This document shows, in pieces, positions 6,356 through 13,169 of a stretch of 25,856 nt of DNA (position 1 is its first letter; every line of letters starts with the position of its first letter). Under the pieces are notes generated by a model that was not told the origin of the DNA, did not search any database, and was given only the letters and a program-made list of their open reading frames with translations. The position numbers and the translations under genes were made by a program. The DNA is taken from positions 1-25,856 of IMG/VR virus record IMGVR_UViG_3300021139_000129, one strand, 5' to 3'. The stretch comes from a virus.

Positions 6356-6370
6356 GTATCAAATAGATAC
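6356..6370. promoter_or_regulatory. GTATC-N5-GATAC palindrome, copy 1
   Basis: GTATCAAATAGATAC; the second copy at 8220-8234 differs by one base at the centre. It lies upstream of the radC promoter and just past the end of the minus-strand gene at 6382. There is no plus-strand gene for it to control, so it may act at a distance on radC or be a leftover of a duplicated control region. Confidence 0.6.
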
Positions 6371-6381
6371 ATTATATCTTT

Positions 6382-7275
6382 TTAAGATACACATACTTTT
6401 GCCAGTATATTCTTTGCTGAATAAATGGCATTACCTGTATGCTTTCTTTGCCAGCATCCATAAAAAGGGCTCCAGTGAAAGCCGCTACTTTTTAGCTCTT
6501 GCCTAATATGGTCAGCTGGCTTGCCGTCAAAAAATAATTGGAGCCTGTCTATTTCAAAATTGGTGACCACCTTAACACCGTTTATTACCACTTCTGCAGG
6601 AGCACCCTTTTCTTCCTGTTGAGCCTTAAGCTGTTCTTTTTGCTCCAGCTCTTTCACTCTTTGCTCAACCCTTTTAATATTAGCAAGGTTATTTTGAAGC
6701 TTGTAAGGTGGTATGCCTAAATATCCCATACTGTCAGGTTTTAAAACTTGGTCAATCGTTTCTAACTGTAAGCCAAGCTCCCTGAGCATTTGTGATTTAC
6801 CCTCAAATGGTGTTTTCTTGCGGATAATAGCATTGATAGACTTGTATAGCTCTTGGGCTTTCTTAAGGTCTGCCAGCTTTTTGACTTGTATAGCCAGCTC
6901 ACCACCTGCCTCAGCGACAGCGGCTTTCCTTGTACTCCTTTCAAATGCTTTCAGCATGCGTTCACGCCAAGCTTGAAAGTCATTGTACTTATTTTCTTCC
7001 CAGCGATTAAACTTCTTAGCCCTGTCAATCGGGAAGCGTGCTGGTCCAGTTATCATGCTTGATATGCACCTGCTTTTTGAGCTTAGCCAGCTGGATAAAT
7101 GCTGCCTGTACTTCTGTATGTACTTGTCACGGTAATGTGATGGCACGCTGGCAAGGTCAGCAGATAGCTGGCTTTCAAATTGAGCAATGGTGCTTTCTGC
7201 ACGCTTTTCAGGGCTAAAGCTGGTGCCTAAATGTGCACGGTAGGCACTTTCTTTTAAATCGGTTAAATGTGGCAT
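6382..7275 (-). CDS. Unknown protein with C-terminal GFxWSPxxxxWQR motif
   Basis: A 297-residue protein. The N-terminal two thirds are helical and basic, with a coiled coil near residues 195-225 (NLANIKRVEQRVKELEQKEQ). The last ~60 residues (VVTNFEIDRLQLFFDGKP...LKSSGFHWSPFYGCWQRKHTGNAIYSA) form a small domain I recall from many phage and plasmid proteins of Bacteroidota, where it often follows variable helical regions; its role is unknown. The gene follows the PP-loop enzyme gene after 23 bases and is probably in its operon. Its start codon carries the 21-base leader also found before radC. Confidence 0.8.
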   Translation of the reverse strand: MPHLTDLKESAYRAHLGTSFSPEKRAESTIAQFESQLSADLASVPSHYRDKYIQKYRQHLSSWLSSKSRCISSMITGPARFPIDRAKKFNRWEENKYNDFQAWRERMLKAFERSTRKAAVAEAGGELAIQVKKLADLKKAQELYKSINAIIRKKTPFEGKSQMLRELGLQLETIDQVLKPDSMGYLGIPPYKLQNNLANIKRVEQRVKELEQKEQLKAQQEEKGAPAEVVINGVKVVTNFEIDRLQLFFDGKPADHIRQELKSSGFHWSPFYGCWQRKHTGNAIYSAKNILAKVCVS

Positions 7276-7293
7276 TGTCGTAGATTGGTTTTT
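7273..7293 (-). repeat. 21-base leader repeat, copy 2
   Basis: Identical over 21 bases to 6200-6220 and likewise ending in a start codon on the minus strand. Here it fills nearly the whole 23-base gap between two genes of one operon, so it works within a transcript and is more likely a translation element than a promoter. Confidence 0.9.
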
Positions 7294-7298
7294 ATGTG

Positions 7299-8039
7299 TT
7301 AACTAATATATTTATCAAGTGTTATAGGAGTTTGTTTAGCACCCAGCATCATTGTATGGTTATGCTTTAATTCAAGTTCAAGCACTCTTTTAAATAATTC
7401 TGGGTTATGTACAGCAGCAATTCTTAAATCATGTTTGCTTGACATTATGCAAAAACAGCAGCTAAGTCTTGTCATGCCTAAGCTATAAGCATAATGAGGC
7501 TGCTGACCAGCATTTTTAATTGTTTGCCAAACTTCTTCAAGAAGCATATCATGTATCGGCAACCATACATACCATTCACGGCCTGCCTTTGAATTTGTAG
7601 TGTCATACTTAAGCACAGGCTTTTTAGACCTTGCTGGGCTTTCCTGTGCCCTAAGACCCCAGCAACTTACCACTTTAGTAAAGCTATTAGCTTTCATGTA
7701 GTGTCTAATAAGTTTGTCAAGTGGGTTTCTTTTAAGGTCACTGGTGCATTGCCTATACTTAGAGCTTGGGAACATGCCTCTATGCTCTACCATATCAAAA
7801 AAAGTCTTTTCAGCTTGGCAGTAATGAACTGGTATATTTTGTGCAGTAGCTTCAATGTGGGTTTGTACGCCTTCCCATTCAACCTCAGGCAATACAGCAT
7901 GTGCAATGATTAGTTGATTAGCTGGTATAATTTTAGCTAATAATGCTGTCATGGCTTGGCTATCCTTGCCACCTGAGCTGTTTATAACAAAAAGTGCACC
8001 GTCTTCAATTAGCTGGGTTATTTGTGCAGGTATATTCAT
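7299..8039 (-). CDS. PP-loop (PAPS reductase-like) enzyme with cysteine cluster
   Basis: A 246-residue N-type ATP pyrophosphatase. SSGGKDS (21-27) is the PP-loop. RQCTSDLKR (Cys98), CWGLRAQES (126-134) and LSCCFC (Cys194, Cys195, Cys197) follow the pattern of PAPS-reductase-family proteins that hold an Fe-S cluster or a reactive cysteine. Phage versions are widespread and their substrate is mostly unknown; relatives include CysH and the DNA phosphorothioation enzyme DndC. No DndD/E-type partner is visible. Divergent from the ParB-like/IbrA-like cassette across a 226-base control region; probably cotranscribed with the 297-residue gene downstream. Activity on nucleic acid is inference. Confidence 0.88.
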   Translation of the reverse strand: MNIPAQITQLIEDGALFVINSSGGKDSQAMTALLAKIIPANQLIIAHAVLPEVEWEGVQTHIEATAQNIPVHYCQAEKTFFDMVEHRGMFPSSKYRQCTSDLKRNPLDKLIRHYMKANSFTKVVSCWGLRAQESPARSKKPVLKYDTTNSKAGREWYVWLPIHDMLLEEVWQTIKNAGQQPHYAYSLGMTRLSCCFCIMSSKHDLRIAAVHNPELFKRVLELELKHNHTMMLGAKQTPITLDKYIS

Positions 8040-8096
8040 TTTTAGAATTTATTTAGATTTTACCTTGTTTGTTTGTGTGTGTTTTTTATTATGCTG

Positions 8097-8140
8097 TAAA
8101 AGTAAAGTGCTGATAATTATAAACCAAACAAATTTGGTTT
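8097..8140 (-). promoter_or_regulatory. Promoter of the PP-loop gene with AAACCAA/TTGGTTT operator
   Basis: On the minus strand: palindrome AAACCAAA-N4-TTTGGTTT (8121-8140), 16 bases, then the -7 box TACTTTTA (8097-8104). A TTG in the palindrome sits 20 bases from the -7 box. Predicted transcript start near 8090, giving a leader of about 50 bases. Layout and spacing equal those at radC. Confidence 0.7.
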
Positions 8141-8219
8141 ACAAAGTTGCAAAATGGCTGAATTCCTTACTGAGTGCAACAGGTATTTTTAAAAATATAT
8201 AATCAAATAGAGCTAATTA

Positions 8220-8244
8220 GTATCAAATTGATACATTAACTTTG
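8220..8244 (+). promoter_or_regulatory. Promoter of the ParB/IbrA-like cassette with GTATC palindrome
   Basis: A perfect 15-base palindrome GTATCAAATTGATAC (8220-8234) is followed after two bases by TAACTTTG (8237-8244), an exact match to the Bacteroidota -7 consensus TAnnTTTG. Transcription would begin near 8251, about 15 bases before the ATG at 8266. A protein bound to the palindrome would sit between the -33 and -7 elements and so most likely represses. Confidence 0.7.
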
Positions 8245-8265
8245 TTTAGCACTAAAGTGGACAAT

Positions 8266-8844
8266 ATGCCTAAAGCAAAACCAACCGCAGACACAGTATC
8301 ATTAAGCACCCTTAAGCTCAACCCTAACAATCCACGCATCATAAAAGACCACCGTTTTAGAGCTTTATGCAAAAGCCTCAGTGAGTTTAGCAAGGGTATG
8401 GAGCTAAAGCCTATCATAGTGGATGATACCAATATGATACTGGCTGGCAATATGCGTTATCGTGCCCTGCAAGAATTAGGCCATAAAGAAGTGCCTGCCA
8501 GCTGGGTAAGGAAAGCTGACCAGCTTACTGATATAGAGAAAAAGCGTTTTGTGCTTATAGATAACGAGGCATTTGGTGAAACTGACTTTGAGATACTGGC
8601 TAATGAATGGGACTTGGAGCTGGCAACAGACTGGGGTATCAGCATTCCTGGCTTTGGTGGCACACTGGAAGAGCACGCAGAAAGGCAAGAAAGAGTGAAC
8701 AATGAAATACTACAGTATAACATTGTCTTTAATGACCAAAGCGAATATGAACGCTTTATTGCATGGGTACGCAAGCTGAAAAATGCTACCAGCGACCCTG
8801 ATGCCACAATTTCACAGTTAATACTTGAAGCCATTGGAGAATAA
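8266..8844 (+). CDS. ParB-like N-terminal domain protein
   Basis: This start gives 192 residues. The ParB/Srx-fold domain covers about residues 10-90: LKLNPNNPR (16-24), LKPIIVDD, then ILAGNMRYRAL (58-68), which corresponds to the nucleotide-binding box GERRxRA of ParB. The C-terminal part (YNIVFNDQSEYERFIAWVRKLK) is a small alpha/beta segment found in phage ParB-like proteins and not in chromosomal ParB. The frame extends to a TTG at 8242, but that codon overlaps the predicted -7 box; the ATG at 8266 is preferred. In phages such proteins often accompany DNA modification or terminase genes. The 3' end overlaps the IbrA-like gene by 20 bases. Confidence 0.88.
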   Translation: MPKAKPTADTVSLSTLKLNPNNPRIIKDHRFRALCKSLSEFSKGMELKPIIVDDTNMILAGNMRYRALQELGHKEVPASWVRKADQLTDIEKKRFVLIDNEAFGETDFEILANEWDLELATDWGISIPGFGGTLEEHAERQERVNNEILQYNIVFNDQSEYERFIAWVRKLKNATSDPDATISQLILEAIGE

Positions 8845-9958
8845 AGAGCTTGATATAGTGGATGATAGCCGTGTAAAACGGTATATTGACATTGATGTGT
8901 ACACTGCTGCCAAGAAGCGCATAAACTATATCATTGACACCTTTGACCGTGTGTTCGTAAGCTTCTCAGGTGGCAAAGACAGCCTTGCAGTGCTTAAGCT
9001 GGTAGAGGAAGTATATGAGGAAAGAGGCATTAAAAAGCCTATTGATGTCATATTTAGGGATGAAGAAGTGATACAGGATGATGTTATAGACTTTGTATGT
9101 AGTTTCCGCGACAACCCGAAATACAACCTGAGATACTATGCTGTGAGGCAAAAAAGCGTCAAGTATATACTGGGTGAGGTGCTGCCATATATCCAATGGG
9201 ACAATGATAGGCCACATATCAGGCCTAAACCTGACTTTGCATTGACTGACCCCAAGGATAGGCTGCATGACCAAAATAGCATGGACGGCTTTCTGTTTGA
9301 AAACATAAAGGGCAAAATAGCCTTTCTTATGGGCATCAGGGCAGACGAGAGCCTTATAAGGCTTAGGAGCTGCATCAACCGTAAAACAGACAACTATATA
9401 ACCAAGAGCACTGCTGATATTGCCAATATTCGCATTTGCAAACCTATATATGACTGGACAGAGGATGATATATTTATTTACTTCTATAGGAATAACATAA
9501 AATATTGTGTCAGCTATGACATACAGAGCTTAGCTGGCAAAGCATTAAGAGTAGCGACACCACTGGTAGCTGAAAGCGCAAAGCAATTTGATGTACTTAA
9601 GCGTATGTACCCGAAGTTCTATGAGCAAATAATAGCCATATTCCCTGAGATGCTTCTGCAAGAACGCTACTATAAGGAAATTGACAAAGGCAGCAAAATG
9701 GATAAGTACCCACACAGCTTTGCTGGAGTTAAGCAGTATATAGCAGATACCAACCCTGACGCTGCCAGCCGTGCCAAGTTTACCAAGTATGTTGACAATG
9801 CGATGAAAATAAGGCTACAGAAAGTAAGGGGTGGCAGCACTAATCTTGGTGGTTATCCGATACTGCATGTATTTAAACATATTATCAGTGGCAATAAGTC
9901 AATGATACAACCCAAACTAAAACCAAGCAAAGCAGACTTAGAGTATGAAGGACTATAA
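8825..9958 (+). CDS. IbrA-like PAPS reductase-family protein
   Basis: Up to 377 residues. PP-loop SFSGGKDS (46-53), DVIFRDEEVI (74-83), GIRADESLIR (170-179) and KPIYDWTEDDI (206-216) match the IbrA/DUF3440 branch of the PAPS reductase superfamily. IbrA was described with IbrB as a prophage-encoded pair affecting expression of Eib proteins in E. coli, but its chemistry is unknown. An in-frame stop at 8819-8821 and the absence of any ATG before the PP-loop mean that translation must start at TTG (8825 or 8834) or GTG (8858). It differs clearly from the other PP-loop protein at 7299-8039. It overlaps the HNH-like gene by 14 bases; the IbrB-like partner lies two genes downstream. Confidence 0.88.
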   Translation: MKPLENKELDIVDDSRVKRYIDIDVYTAAKKRINYIIDTFDRVFVSFSGGKDSLAVLKLVEEVYEERGIKKPIDVIFRDEEVIQDDVIDFVCSFRDNPKYNLRYYAVRQKSVKYILGEVLPYIQWDNDRPHIRPKPDFALTDPKDRLHDQNSMDGFLFENIKGKIAFLMGIRADESLIRLRSCINRKTDNYITKSTADIANIRICKPIYDWTEDDIFIYFYRNNIKYCVSYDIQSLAGKALRVATPLVAESAKQFDVLKRMYPKFYEQIIAIFPEMLLQERYYKEIDKGSKMDKYPHSFAGVKQYIADTNPDAASRAKFTKYVDNAMKIRLQKVRGGSTNLGGYPILHVFKHIISGNKSMIQPKLKPSKADLEYEGL

Positions 9959-10358
9959 TGGGTTTTCAGGTGACTACCGTCAAAAGGTATATAACCAACA
10001 AAAGAGCTTAGGCCTTATGCTGGAAATAGCCAAGCAGCCATGTGATATATGCGGCATTCATGCGCCTAATATGATGGGGCATACGGAAGATTACGACAAT
10101 GTCTATGACCTTAGGCCTGTATGCGTGGAGTGCCACATGAAGCTGCATGCACGCTTTTCCCGTGCTGGCGCATGGATAAACCACCTTAAGCAAGTGGCGG
10201 CAGGCTACAGGTGCAGACCATGGACAAGCGTATGGGACTATTTTGGCAACCAGCAAGACAATAGATACCCTGAGTATGCCAATATAGACCCAGCAACGCT
10301 GGGTGATAAATGGTACCACAAACTTTTAATGACAAAAATAAACCTCAACCATGAGTAA
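9945..10358 (+). CDS. HNH-type zinc-binding nuclease-like protein
   Basis: A 137-residue protein. CDIC (33-36) and CVECH (60-64) form a zinc-binding set, and between and after them GHTEDYDNVYDLRPVC and MKLHARF (His68) reproduce the HNH layout in which His46/Asp and the late His act on DNA. The C-terminal half (WTSVWDYFGNQQD...) is not assigned. Small HNH proteins near terminases can assist packaging in some phages, but here the gene lies inside the IbrA/IbrB-like cassette rather than next to terS. It overlaps both neighbours (14 and 8 bases). Catalytic competence is plausible, not certain. Confidence 0.75.
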   Translation: MKDYNGFSGDYRQKVYNQQKSLGLMLEIAKQPCDICGIHAPNMMGHTEDYDNVYDLRPVCVECHMKLHARFSRAGAWINHLKQVAAGYRCRPWTSVWDYFGNQQDNRYPEYANIDPATLGDKWYHKLLMTKINLNHE

Positions 10359-10947
10359 ACGCTTCAATGATGAAAGCTACCTTATAGACTGGAGAGATGC
10401 AGGCGCATATCCTGAAATCCACAATGATATTTGCACGCTTATACTTAACAATTCTAATGGCAGGTTTTTAGACCTTGGATGCTGCACAGGGCTTATAGGT
10501 CAGCGCCTACTTAGCTCAGGGCTTTACGCCTTTGGTATTGAGGGCAGCCGTAGGAATATTGGCACAGGTAAAATGTACGGCATAAAGCTTGAAATGGTGC
10601 AGTTGTCTATTACCACCGTTCAGCACATAGACCTAATTTTTGACCATTGCCAGCTCCGTGGAATAAATAGTATAGTGGCGAGGAGGGTCTTTGTGGAGCT
10701 GTTTAGCCATAACCTTGCCATGATGCGATACTTTGCCATGAAAGCATGGGTGAGTGGCATTGAAGAGATTTACATACAGGGTAGGCAGGTGACCAGCCAA
10801 TCCAGCAACCCGTTAAACTGTGTTGAAAAGGAATGCACACAGCTTAGTGATTATTATAAAGTCAAATTGATTAGTGGTGAATGTGCCATTATGATTAAAA
10901 AAACAGCAGATGAAATCAACAGTATTCACCAACGAGCCGATAAGTAA
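10351..10947 (+). CDS. SAM-dependent methyltransferase-like protein
   Basis: A 198-residue protein with a class I motif I FLDLGCCTGLIGQRLLSSG (39-57) and an acidic residue at the end of the second strand (GIEGS, Glu64) for SAM ribose binding. After that the match weakens: no clear DPPY, NPPF or cytosine-type PC motif is seen, so it is not a standard DNA methylase. Part of the fold may have diverged (residues 90-150 are unusual). It lies between the HNH-like and IbrB-like genes and overlaps them by 8 and 38 bases. A substrate on DNA, RNA, protein or a small molecule cannot be told. Confidence 0.65.
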   Translation: MSKRFNDESYLIDWRDAGAYPEIHNDICTLILNNSNGRFLDLGCCTGLIGQRLLSSGLYAFGIEGSRRNIGTGKMYGIKLEMVQLSITTVQHIDLIFDHCQLRGINSIVARRVFVELFSHNLAMMRYFAMKAWVSGIEEIYIQGRQVTSQSSNPLNCVEKECTQLSDYYKVKLISGECAIMIKKTADEINSIHQRADK

Positions 10948-11425
10948 TATCATTTGGAAGGCTACCAGTGAGCTGGTGGCTAATGACTACAATCCAAACG
11001 TAGTATTTACGCCTGAAATGAACTTGCTCAAGCTCAGCCTTATGCTCAATGGCTGGATACAGCCTATACTCATTACCCAGCATAATGTCATTATTGACGG
11101 CTTCCATAGGTTTACGCTTTCAAGCCGTGACAAGGACATTATTGCTAAATATGGTGGTATGGTGCCCTGTGCAGTTCTAACGCTTACAGAGGCAGAAAGG
11201 ATGCTGTTAACGGTGCGTATCAATCGTGCTAAAGGTAGCCATATAGCCATAAAGATGCATGAGCTGGTGACAAAGGTGCATTTAGAGCATGGCATGACCA
11301 TTCCTGAGATAGCCAAGCAGATAGGTGGCACAAAGGCAGAAGTTGAGCTGTTGCTTAAAGAAAACGTATTTAAAGCCCTTGACATAGAGAATAAGCAATA
11401 CTCAAAAGCTTGGGTACCAAAATAA
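10910..11425 (+). CDS. IbrB-like ParB-fold protein
   Basis: A 171-residue protein. ELVANDYNPN (21-30), MLNGWIQPILI, IIDGFHRFTL (61-70), VRINRAKGSH (102-111) and an HTH-like GMTIPEIAKQIGGTKAEVELLL (128-149) match the IbrB type of ParB/Srx-fold protein, in which DGFHR replaces the GERRxRA box. IbrB is known only as the genetic partner of IbrA. The ATG lies inside the methyltransferase gene with a 38-base overlap, indicating coupled translation. It differs in motif from the ParB-like protein at 8266, so the operon carries two ParB-fold proteins of separate branches. Confidence 0.85.
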   Translation: MKSTVFTNEPISNIIWKATSELVANDYNPNVVFTPEMNLLKLSLMLNGWIQPILITQHNVIIDGFHRFTLSSRDKDIIAKYGGMVPCAVLTLTEAERMLLTVRINRAKGSHIAIKMHELVTKVHLEHGMTIPEIAKQIGGTKAEVELLLKENVFKALDIENKQYSKAWVPK

Positions 11426-11431
11426 CTACCA

Positions 11432-11803
11432 ATGCCTTACAACCCTAAAAGCAAAAAGAACCTTATATACAAAAAGAAAGGTGATAAGCCTAACCCTAAT
11501 GTAGGTAGGAAGCCGAAGCTGCCTGCCATAGAAGAGGTATTGGCTAAGGTTCTAAGTCAAGAAAAAAACGGTGTAAGCGTATTTGAGGGTATTGTAATAG
11601 CTATGACCAACAAAGCATTGAAAGGTGATGTGCAAGCTGTGAGGTGGTTGACAGATAGAGGCTATGGCTTGCCCTCACAGAAGCATGAGCTTACTGGTGC
11701 TAACGGTCAACCGATACAGTCCGAAATGAAGCTGTCTATTAACTTAATAACCAGTGATAAGCCGCTGGCTAATAGTGAGGATGAAGTAGATATAACCAAA
11801 TGA
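11432..11803 (+). CDS. Terminase small subunit-like protein
   Basis: A 123-residue protein with a basic, Lys-rich N-terminus (KSKKNLIYKKKGDKPNPNVGRKPK), then the helical region EEVLAKVLSQ...AMTNKALKGDVQAVRWLTDRGYGLPSQKHELTGANGQPI. The block ALKGDVxAxxxLxDRxYGxPxQ...TGxxGxPI is typical of phage proteins annotated as small terminase or DUF5681-like. It immediately precedes the large subunit with a 4-base ATGA overlap, which supports a DNA-recognition role in packaging. Confidence 0.75.
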   Translation: MPYNPKSKKNLIYKKKGDKPNPNVGRKPKLPAIEEVLAKVLSQEKNGVSVFEGIVIAMTNKALKGDVQAVRWLTDRGYGLPSQKHELTGANGQPIQSEMKLSINLITSDKPLANSEDEVDITK

Positions 11804-12987
11804 ATGAAGTAGCCAATTATTTTGATGTCAGCCCTGTTTTCCATGCTAACTATACCAGCACGGCAAAAGTCAATGTCAATCAAGGAGGCACCAGCTCAGG
11901 CAAGACCTACAGCATTATGCAGGTGCTATTGCTTATAGCTATCAATGACAAAGGCTGCATTATTACTGTAGCTGGTCAAGACTTACCCAACCTTAAAAAA
12001 GGCTCAATAAGGGATATGCAGAATATTAGGCAGCGCAATCCATGGCTGGCCTTTTATATCAAAAACTATAATAAAACTGAAAACATACTGGAGTTCTACA
12101 ATGGCAGCATTATAGAGTTCAACAGCTATGACAATGAGCAAGATGCCCGTAATGGTAAACGTGACTACCTTTTTATCAATGAGGCTAACGGTGTGCCCTA
12201 TATGGTTTACTGGCAGCTAAAGATAAGGACACGCAAAAAGGTCTTTCTTGACTACAACCCCAGCGCAGCATTTTGGGTACATGAGAAAGTCATAGGCCAG
12301 TCCGATACTATGCTATTCATTAGTGATCATAGGCACAACCCATTTATAGAACAAGCTCTACATGATGAAATAGAGGGCATAGAGGACAGGGAGCTATGGA
12401 AAGTCTATGCGCGAGGCATAACAGGGCAGATTAAAGGCTTGATATACCCGACTATAAACCTATGCGACTATATACCCAGCCATGTACAGACGGTGTACGG
12501 TCTTGACTTTGGTTTCAATCATAAAATGGCAATGGTAGAGTGTGGCAAATGGGAAAACAGGGCATTCTTTAATGAGCTTATTTACCAGTCGGAAATGACC
12601 ATAAGCCACCTTATCCAGCAGATGCGTGAGCTGGGCATAGGCAGGCAACCCATTTACTGTGACAGTGCCCGACCTGATGCCATAGAAGATTTAAAAGCCG
12701 CTGGCTATAATGCACTCATGGCCGATAAGGATGTAAAGAATGGCATAGACTTCCTTAAAAGGCACCAAATTTACTATACCAAGTCCAGTGCAGGCCTGAG
12801 AAAGGAAGCAGGCAGCTACAAGTGGAAAGAAACGGTAATGAATGGCATTACTCAAACGCTTGACGAGCCAGTAAAGGTAATGGATGATATTATGGATGCT
12901 AAGCGGTATGGCTTTTATACCCATTTCAGGAAAGACAGGACAATTAGGGTCTTTGGCAGCAGAAGCAGCCTGCTGGATGAACTATAA
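11800..12987 (+). CDS. terL: Terminase large subunit
   Basis: A 395-residue packaging motor. ATPase: Walker A GGTSSGKT (29-36), Walker B DYLFINEA (121-128) and coupling motif DYNPS (150-154). Nuclease: VYGLDFGF with Asp235, IYCDSARPD with Asp287, and MDDIMDAKRYG (360-370) with acidic residues for the second metal. All the motor and nuclease motifs are present, so the protein is complete and probably active, at the short end of the usual range. It cuts and pumps genome concatemers into proheads. A hairpin terminator follows, and no portal gene lies downstream within the window, which is unusual. Confidence 0.95.
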   Translation: MNEVANYFDVSPVFHANYTSTAKVNVNQGGTSSGKTYSIMQVLLLIAINDKGCIITVAGQDLPNLKKGSIRDMQNIRQRNPWLAFYIKNYNKTENILEFYNGSIIEFNSYDNEQDARNGKRDYLFINEANGVPYMVYWQLKIRTRKKVFLDYNPSAAFWVHEKVIGQSDTMLFISDHRHNPFIEQALHDEIEGIEDRELWKVYARGITGQIKGLIYPTINLCDYIPSHVQTVYGLDFGFNHKMAMVECGKWENRAFFNELIYQSEMTISHLIQQMRELGIGRQPIYCDSARPDAIEDLKAAGYNALMADKDVKNGIDFLKRHQIYYTKSSAGLRKEAGSYKWKETVMNGITQTLDEPVKVMDDIMDAKRYGFYTHFRKDRTIRVFGSRSSLLDEL

Positions 12988-12995
12988 CGTAGAAA

Positions 12996-13036
12996 ACCCC
13001 TATGTATGAATTATAGGGGTGTGAATTTTGTTTTTC
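12996..13036 (+). terminator. Rho-independent terminator after terL
   Basis: ACCCCTAT (12996-13003) pairs perfectly with ATAGGGGT (13013-13020) around a 9-base loop, followed by GTGAATTTTGTTTTTC. It ends the cassette/packaging transcript and separates it from the tail operon. Confidence 0.8.
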
Positions 13037-13126
13037 GTTATTTCAAAGACCTTCACCCACTACATAAAAGAAAGTCCACTTTGCTACAGGCAGGGCTTCG
13101 CTGTAAAAGTATTATTTTATTGAATT

Positions 13127-13158
13127 AATACACAATGTATTTTTTTAAGCTAATTTTA
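13127..13158 (+). promoter_or_regulatory. Tail operon promoter with AATACA/TGTATT palindrome
   Basis: The palindrome AATACA-CAA-TGTATT (13127-13141) is followed by AAGC and TAATTTTA (13151-13158), a near match to TAnnTTTG. The first tail gene starts at 13170. A related site with the same palindrome and AAGCTACCTTTG precedes the protease gene at 25636, so the two late operons are probably switched on by the same factor. Confidence 0.55.
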
Positions 13159-13169
13159 CAACAGCCAAA

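Noticed and set aside
6200-7293. Direct 21-base repeats as attachment sites or transposon ends
   Set aside because: Both copies end exactly in start codons of same-strand genes and no recombinase or target duplication is present.
8242-8265. TTG start extending the ParB-like protein by eight residues
   Set aside because: The codon overlaps an exact TAACTTTG -7 box, so it would lie before the predicted transcript start; the ATG at 8266 is 15 bases after it.
7299-11425. A complete Dnd/Ssp phosphorothioation system
   Set aside because: Only the PP-loop enzymes resemble DndC; there is no DndA, DndB (DGQHR), DndD ATPase or DndE in the window. The IbrA/IbrB match is better.
13060-13115. Second terminator hairpin (TACAG...CTGTA) after terL
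   Set aside because: The stem is only five pairs with an 11-base loop and no T-run directly after; the hairpin at 12996-13020 explains termination.
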